A stretch of DNA of 16,937 bases from Planctomycetota bacterium (lineage in GTDB: Bacteria; Planctomycetota; B15-G4). The notes beneath the pieces are model-generated. The model was not told the origin of the DNA and did no database searches. It saw only the letters and a list, made by a program, of their open reading frames with translations. Both the position numbers and the translations under genes were made by a program. This document shows, piece by piece, positions 14,034 to 16,937 of this stretch; the stretch's first letter is position 1; each line of letters opens with the position of its first letter. The stretch is taken from NCBI GenBank assembly GCA_003644265.1, contig QNBX01000100.1, forward strand, positions 1 to 16,937, in the 5' to 3' direction.

Positions 14034-15431
14034 ATGATCAACCGCAAGCTTCTGTTCACGCTGGTGATCGCGACGACGTTGTCGGCGCACAGCTCCGCCC
14101 AGACGCTGAAGGTCCTTCCGGATGGCACCTGGGCCACCGACATCACGCCCGACGGCTCGCTGGTGGTGGGCTCGTCCTCATGGGGTGGGTTCTACTGGGA
14201 CTGGAAGACCGAGCCGGCGCCGACCTACGTCCCCGGGGGCTACGGCTTCGTGGGCGTCTCGGACGACGGGCTGACCATGGCGGGCAACATGCTGGATCCC
14301 GGCGGCAGCGACGACGTCGCGGCCATCTGGACCCTGGCCGGGGGCTGGGTCAGCCTCGGTGAGTTGCCCTTCGCCCAGTCGTGTCCGAGCAAGAGCAAGG
14401 CCACCGGAATCTCAGGCGATGGCAGCACCATCGTGGGGCTGTCCTGGGACGGCTGTAGCGCGCGCGGCTTCAAGTGGACGGCCGCCGCCGGCATGCAAGA
14501 GCTCGAGCATCTGGGCGCCACGAACAACAACGCCAACGCCATCTCGGGCGACGGCTCCAGCATCGGCGGCTACGGAGACGGGGCGCCCGGCCAGCGCTCG
14601 CCCGCTGTCTGGGCCTCGGACCTGACCGGCGCCATGCTCGACTCCGCCGCGTTCGGCGAGATCTACGGCTTCAACGCGGACGGTAGCATCGCCGTGGGAA
14701 CGCAGTACTTCGGCGCCGGCTGGTTCGGCGCCTTCTACAGCGTGAATGGGGGCAGCCCCATCAACCTGGGCTCGCTCAACAACGGGACCATGGCAGGCAG
14801 AGCGCGGGGCGTATCCGAGCAGGGCGAGATCATCGTGGGCTACGACCTCGCCGGCCTCGACACCGAAGCCTGGGTCTGGACCCAAGCCACCGGCATCGTC
14901 GGCCTGAACGCCCTGCTCCTGAGTCTGGGCATCACGGGCGCTCCGAAGCTGCAGCAGTCCACGGCGGTCAGCGACGATGGCACGGTGGTCGTCGGTGGCG
15001 CGCTGGGCAGCACAGGCTTCAACTCCAACGCCGGCTTCATCGCCGAGTTCACGTCCACCGGCACATGGAGCGACCTGGGGCACGCCCTTGCCGGCGCCCT
15101 GGGCGACCCCGTCCTGACGGGTGGCGGCGACCTGTTGCCTTTCTCCACCGTCAACATCGCGCTCAGCGCCGCGCTGCCCAACGGATCGGCCTGGCTGCTG
15201 ATCGGCCTGTCGGCGCTGAACGCGCCCTTCAAGGCCGGCGTGCTGGTGCCCAGCCCCGATATGACCCTGGGCCCGCTGGCCATCGATGGCACCGGCTCGC
15301 TGAGCATGAGCAGCTTCTGGCCTGCGGGCGTCCCGAGCGGGTTCACCTCGTACTTCCAGTACTGGATCCCCGATGCCGCCGGCGTGCAGGGTTTCGCCGC
15401 CAGCAACGGCCTGGGCGCGACGACGCCGTAG
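14034..15431 (+). CDS. secreted HAF-repeat beta-propeller-like protein, paralogue 2
   Basis: A 465-residue paralogue of its neighbours, by eye about 60% identical to them. The signal peptide is residues 1-22 (SSA|QTL) and has a more basic n-region (MINRK) than its neighbours. The same seven DG-x-x-VG repeats are present, for example GISGDGSTIVGLSWDGC and AVSDDGTVVVGG. The 81-residue C-terminal module is the same length as in gene 1 and nearly identical, ending SNGLGATTP. The ATG at 14034 is chosen over an upstream GTG at 13905. It gives a proper signal peptide aligned with the paralogues, and a purine-rich AGAGAAAG stretch precedes it. Small indels in the repeat region separate it from genes 1 and 3, so it is the older branch although it sits between them. 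Function unknown. Confidence 0.85.
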   Translation: MINRKLLFTLVIATTLSAHSSAQTLKVLPDGTWATDITPDGSLVVGSSSWGGFYWDWKTEPAPTYVPGGYGFVGVSDDGLTMAGNMLDPGGSDDVAAIWTLAGGWVSLGELPFAQSCPSKSKATGISGDGSTIVGLSWDGCSARGFKWTAAAGMQELEHLGATNNNANAISGDGSSIGGYGDGAPGQRSPAVWASDLTGAMLDSAAFGEIYGFNADGSIAVGTQYFGAGWFGAFYSVNGGSPINLGSLNNGTMAGRARGVSEQGEIIVGYDLAGLDTEAWVWTQATGIVGLNALLLSLGITGAPKLQQSTAVSDDGTVVVGGALGSTGFNSNAGFIAEFTSTGTWSDLGHALAGALGDPVLTGGGDLLPFSTVNIALSAALPNGSAWLLIGLSALNAPFKAGVLVPSPDMTLGPLAIDGTGSLSMSSFWPAGVPSGFTSYFQYWIPDAAGVQGFAASNGLGATTP

Positions 15432-15560
15432 AGGGCGCCGCGGGCCCTGCCGGGGCTGTTCATGGCCTTCTCCAGCAGCGGACGACGCCCCCGCATGCCG
15501 CGCTGTCATCGAGCCCCTCACCTGGCCCCACTCGCACCTGACCCTGACCTCCAAACTCAC

Positions 15561-15576
15561 CGCTTCGAGCCCCTGC
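15561..15576 (+). repeat. pre-start element shared by propeller genes 1 and 3, copy 2
   Basis: Identical 16-base copy of CGCTTCGAGCCCCTGC, again ending one base before a GTG start. It lies exactly 3083 bases after the first copy, the same offset as between the two coding regions. Confidence 0.7.
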
Positions 15577-15577
15577 C

Positions 15578-16937
15578 GTGATCAAACGCCTCGCATCCCT
15601 CACCCTTGTCGCCGCGGTCTGCTTCCCGGTGTCCCTCTGCGCTCAAACGCTGATCAACCTGCCCATCGGCACCTGGGCCCACGACATCACTCCCGACGGG
15701 CGCATCGTGGTGGGCTCCATGGGTCATGACAGCTTCTTCTGGGACTGGAAGAACGACCCGGCCCCCACCATCGTCCCCGACGGCTTTGCGGTGGCCGTTT
15801 CGGATGACGGACTCAAGCTCGTGGGCAGCTTCACGGATCAGAACGGAGACCGGGTCGCTGGCATGTGGACCGCAGCCACCGGGTGGGTCAGCCTCGGATT
15901 CCTGCCCAACGCCGGCTCCTGCCCGAGCAAGAGCTCGGCGAACGACATCTCGGGCGACGGCAGCGTCGTCGTCGGCTTGTCCTGGGACGGCTGCTCCGGC
16001 CGCGCCTTCAGATGGACCGCCGCCACCGGCATGCAGGAGCTGCAGCATCTGGGCAACGGCTCCGACCAAGCCACCTGCATCGCGGGCGACGGCGTGGTCA
16101 TCGGTGGGTATGGACGCGGCACGATCAGCACATCGCCCGCGTTCTGGGTGCCCGATCTGAGCGGCGCCATGATCGACCCCAACGAGGGCGGCAAGGTGCT
16201 CGGCATCAACAACGACGGCATCTTTGCCGTGGGGACGCAATACGACCACGGCAACTACAATAGCGCGTTCTATCGCGTGGGCAACGGCCCGCTTGTCGAC
16301 ATCGGCTCGCTGAACAACAACATGTCGGGCAAGGCCCAGGCCGTGTCGGACGGCGGCGAGCTGATCGCCGGCTATGACGAGGCGGGCTTCGCGAAGGAGG
16401 CCTGGCTCTGGACCCCGGCCACCGGCATCGTCGGCCTGAACGCTGTGCTGCCAGCCCTGGGCATCACCGGCGCACCCTTCATGCAAGTCTGCAACGCGGT
16501 GAGCGCTGACGGCAACATCGTCGTCGGCGGCAGCAGCGACAGCGTGGGCGGCTTCCCCCTGGCGGGCTTCATCCTCGCCTTCAATGACGTGGGCTCGTGG
16601 AACGATCTGGGCCACGCACTGGCCGGTGCACTGGGAGACCCGAGCCTGACCGGCAGCGGCGACCTGCTGCCCTTGACCCCCGTGGACACCTCGCTCAGCA
16701 ACGCCTTGCCAGGCGGCTCGGCCTGGCTGCTGATCGGCCTGTCCGCGCTGAACGCGCCCTTCAAGGGCGGCGTGCTGGTCTCCAGCCCCGACATGATCAT
16801 CGGCCCGCTGGGCATCGACGGCGCCGGGGAGCTGAGCCTGAGCTCCTTCTGGCCCGCGAACGTCCCGAGCGGCTTCACCTCGTACTTCCAGTACTGGATC
16901 CCGGACGCCGCCGGCGTGCAGGGCTACGCCGCCAGCA
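15578..16937 (+). CDS. secreted HAF-repeat beta-propeller-like protein, paralogue 3, partial
   Basis: Open from the GTG at 15578 to the right edge (453 codons). By collinearity with paralogue 1 the stop should lie about 26 bases beyond the window. The signal peptide is residues 1-22 (SLCA|QTL). All seven DG-containing repeats are present at the same positions as in gene 1, and by eye the two proteins are about 80-85% identical with no net insertion or deletion. The C-terminal module starts at 16718 and is cut after YAAS. No SD precedes the GTG; instead there is the 16-base element found before gene 1. The array may continue to the right. Function unknown, presumably a variant of gene 1. Confidence 0.85.
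   Translation, partial: MIKRLASLTLVAAVCFPVSLCAQTLINLPIGTWAHDITPDGRIVVGSMGHDSFFWDWKNDPAPTIVPDGFAVAVSDDGLKLVGSFTDQNGDRVAGMWTAATGWVSLGFLPNAGSCPSKSSANDISGDGSVVVGLSWDGCSGRAFRWTAATGMQELQHLGNGSDQATCIAGDGVVIGGYGRGTISTSPAFWVPDLSGAMIDPNEGGKVLGINNDGIFAVGTQYDHGNYNSAFYRVGNGPLVDIGSLNNNMSGKAQAVSDGGELIAGYDEAGFAKEAWLWTPATGIVGLNAVLPALGITGAPFMQVCNAVSADGNIVVGGSSDSVGGFPLAGFILAFNDVGSWNDLGHALAGALGDPSLTGSGDLLPLTPVDTSLSNALPGGSAWLLIGLSALNAPFKGGVLVSSPDMIIGPLGIDGAGELSLSSFWPANVPSGFTSYFQYWIPDAAGVQGYAAS

Larger units (their letters stand above)
12469..16937 (+). repeat. tandem array of three paralogous propeller genes
   Basis: Three head-to-tail copies of one gene with spacers of 153 and 146 bp. Copies 1 and 3 match at a constant offset of 3083 bases from about 12469/15552 to the window edge. 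This places the left breakpoint of their duplication about 26 bases before the start codon. Copy 2 is more distant. Confidence 0.8.

Noticed and set aside
12912..14090. 392-residue minus-strand frame across propeller genes (also 14412-15560 and 15557-16615)
   Set aside because: The similar antisense frames follow from the paralogy and codon bias of the plus-strand genes. The plus frames have signal peptides and repeats; the minus products are low-complexity.

Overview
This is a high-GC bacterial window, densely coding, with about 11 genes. No rRNA, tRNA, CRISPR array, insertion sequence or integrase was seen. The three secreted proteins on the right end in an alanine-rich C-terminal module (FQYWIPDAAGV...SNGLGATTP). 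From memory, this style of protein tail is common in marine Planctomycetota of the Saltatorellus/Poly30 type. Together with the many secreted helical-repeat proteins and a CLCA-like zincin/VWA protein, this makes a planctomycete the best guess. That assignment is an inference.

Layout. (1) 1-4936, minus strand: a tightly packed operon read right to left. It holds a secreted TPR-type protein, a small HEAT-repeat lipoprotein, a putative 25-residue hydrophobic micro-ORF, an NAD(P)-dependent thioester-reductase-like SDR with a C-terminal SCP2-like lipid-binding domain, a class III PLP aminotransferase, and an RND/MMPL (HAE3-type) exporter cut by the left edge. All but the last junction overlap by 1 or 4 bases; the last has a 2-base gap. 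The enzyme pair is what one would expect for turning an acyl thioester into an aldehyde and then a primary amine, and the exporter and lipoproteins suggest a lipid-like product moved to the envelope. (2) 4937-5200: a gap with a two-copy ~46-50 bp direct repeat containing dyads, and GC-rich hairpins just after the next gene's stop. (3) 5201-10738, minus strand: a second operon. It holds a membrane-anchored HEAT-repeat protein, a 961-residue CLCA-like protein (HEWGH zinc protease, VWA with complete MIDAS, beta domains) and a 617-residue secreted helical protein that carries two adjacent in-frame hexanucleotide microsatellites. A sigma70-like promoter lies upstream. (4) 10974-12185, minus strand: a cytoplasmic protein of unknown function with an HTH-like N-terminus. 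(5) 12186-12494: a divergent gap with a 28-bp near-perfect palindrome. (6) 12495-16937, plus strand: three tandem paralogues of a secreted seven-repeat HAF-type beta-propeller, the third cut by the right edge.

Working together: the left operon looks like lipid or amine biosynthesis plus export. The middle operon looks like a surface protease/adhesion module with scaffold-like partners. The right array looks like a lineage-specific expansion of secreted propellers sharing one C-terminal module. The functions of the helical-repeat proteins, the 403-residue protein and the propellers cannot be read from sequence.
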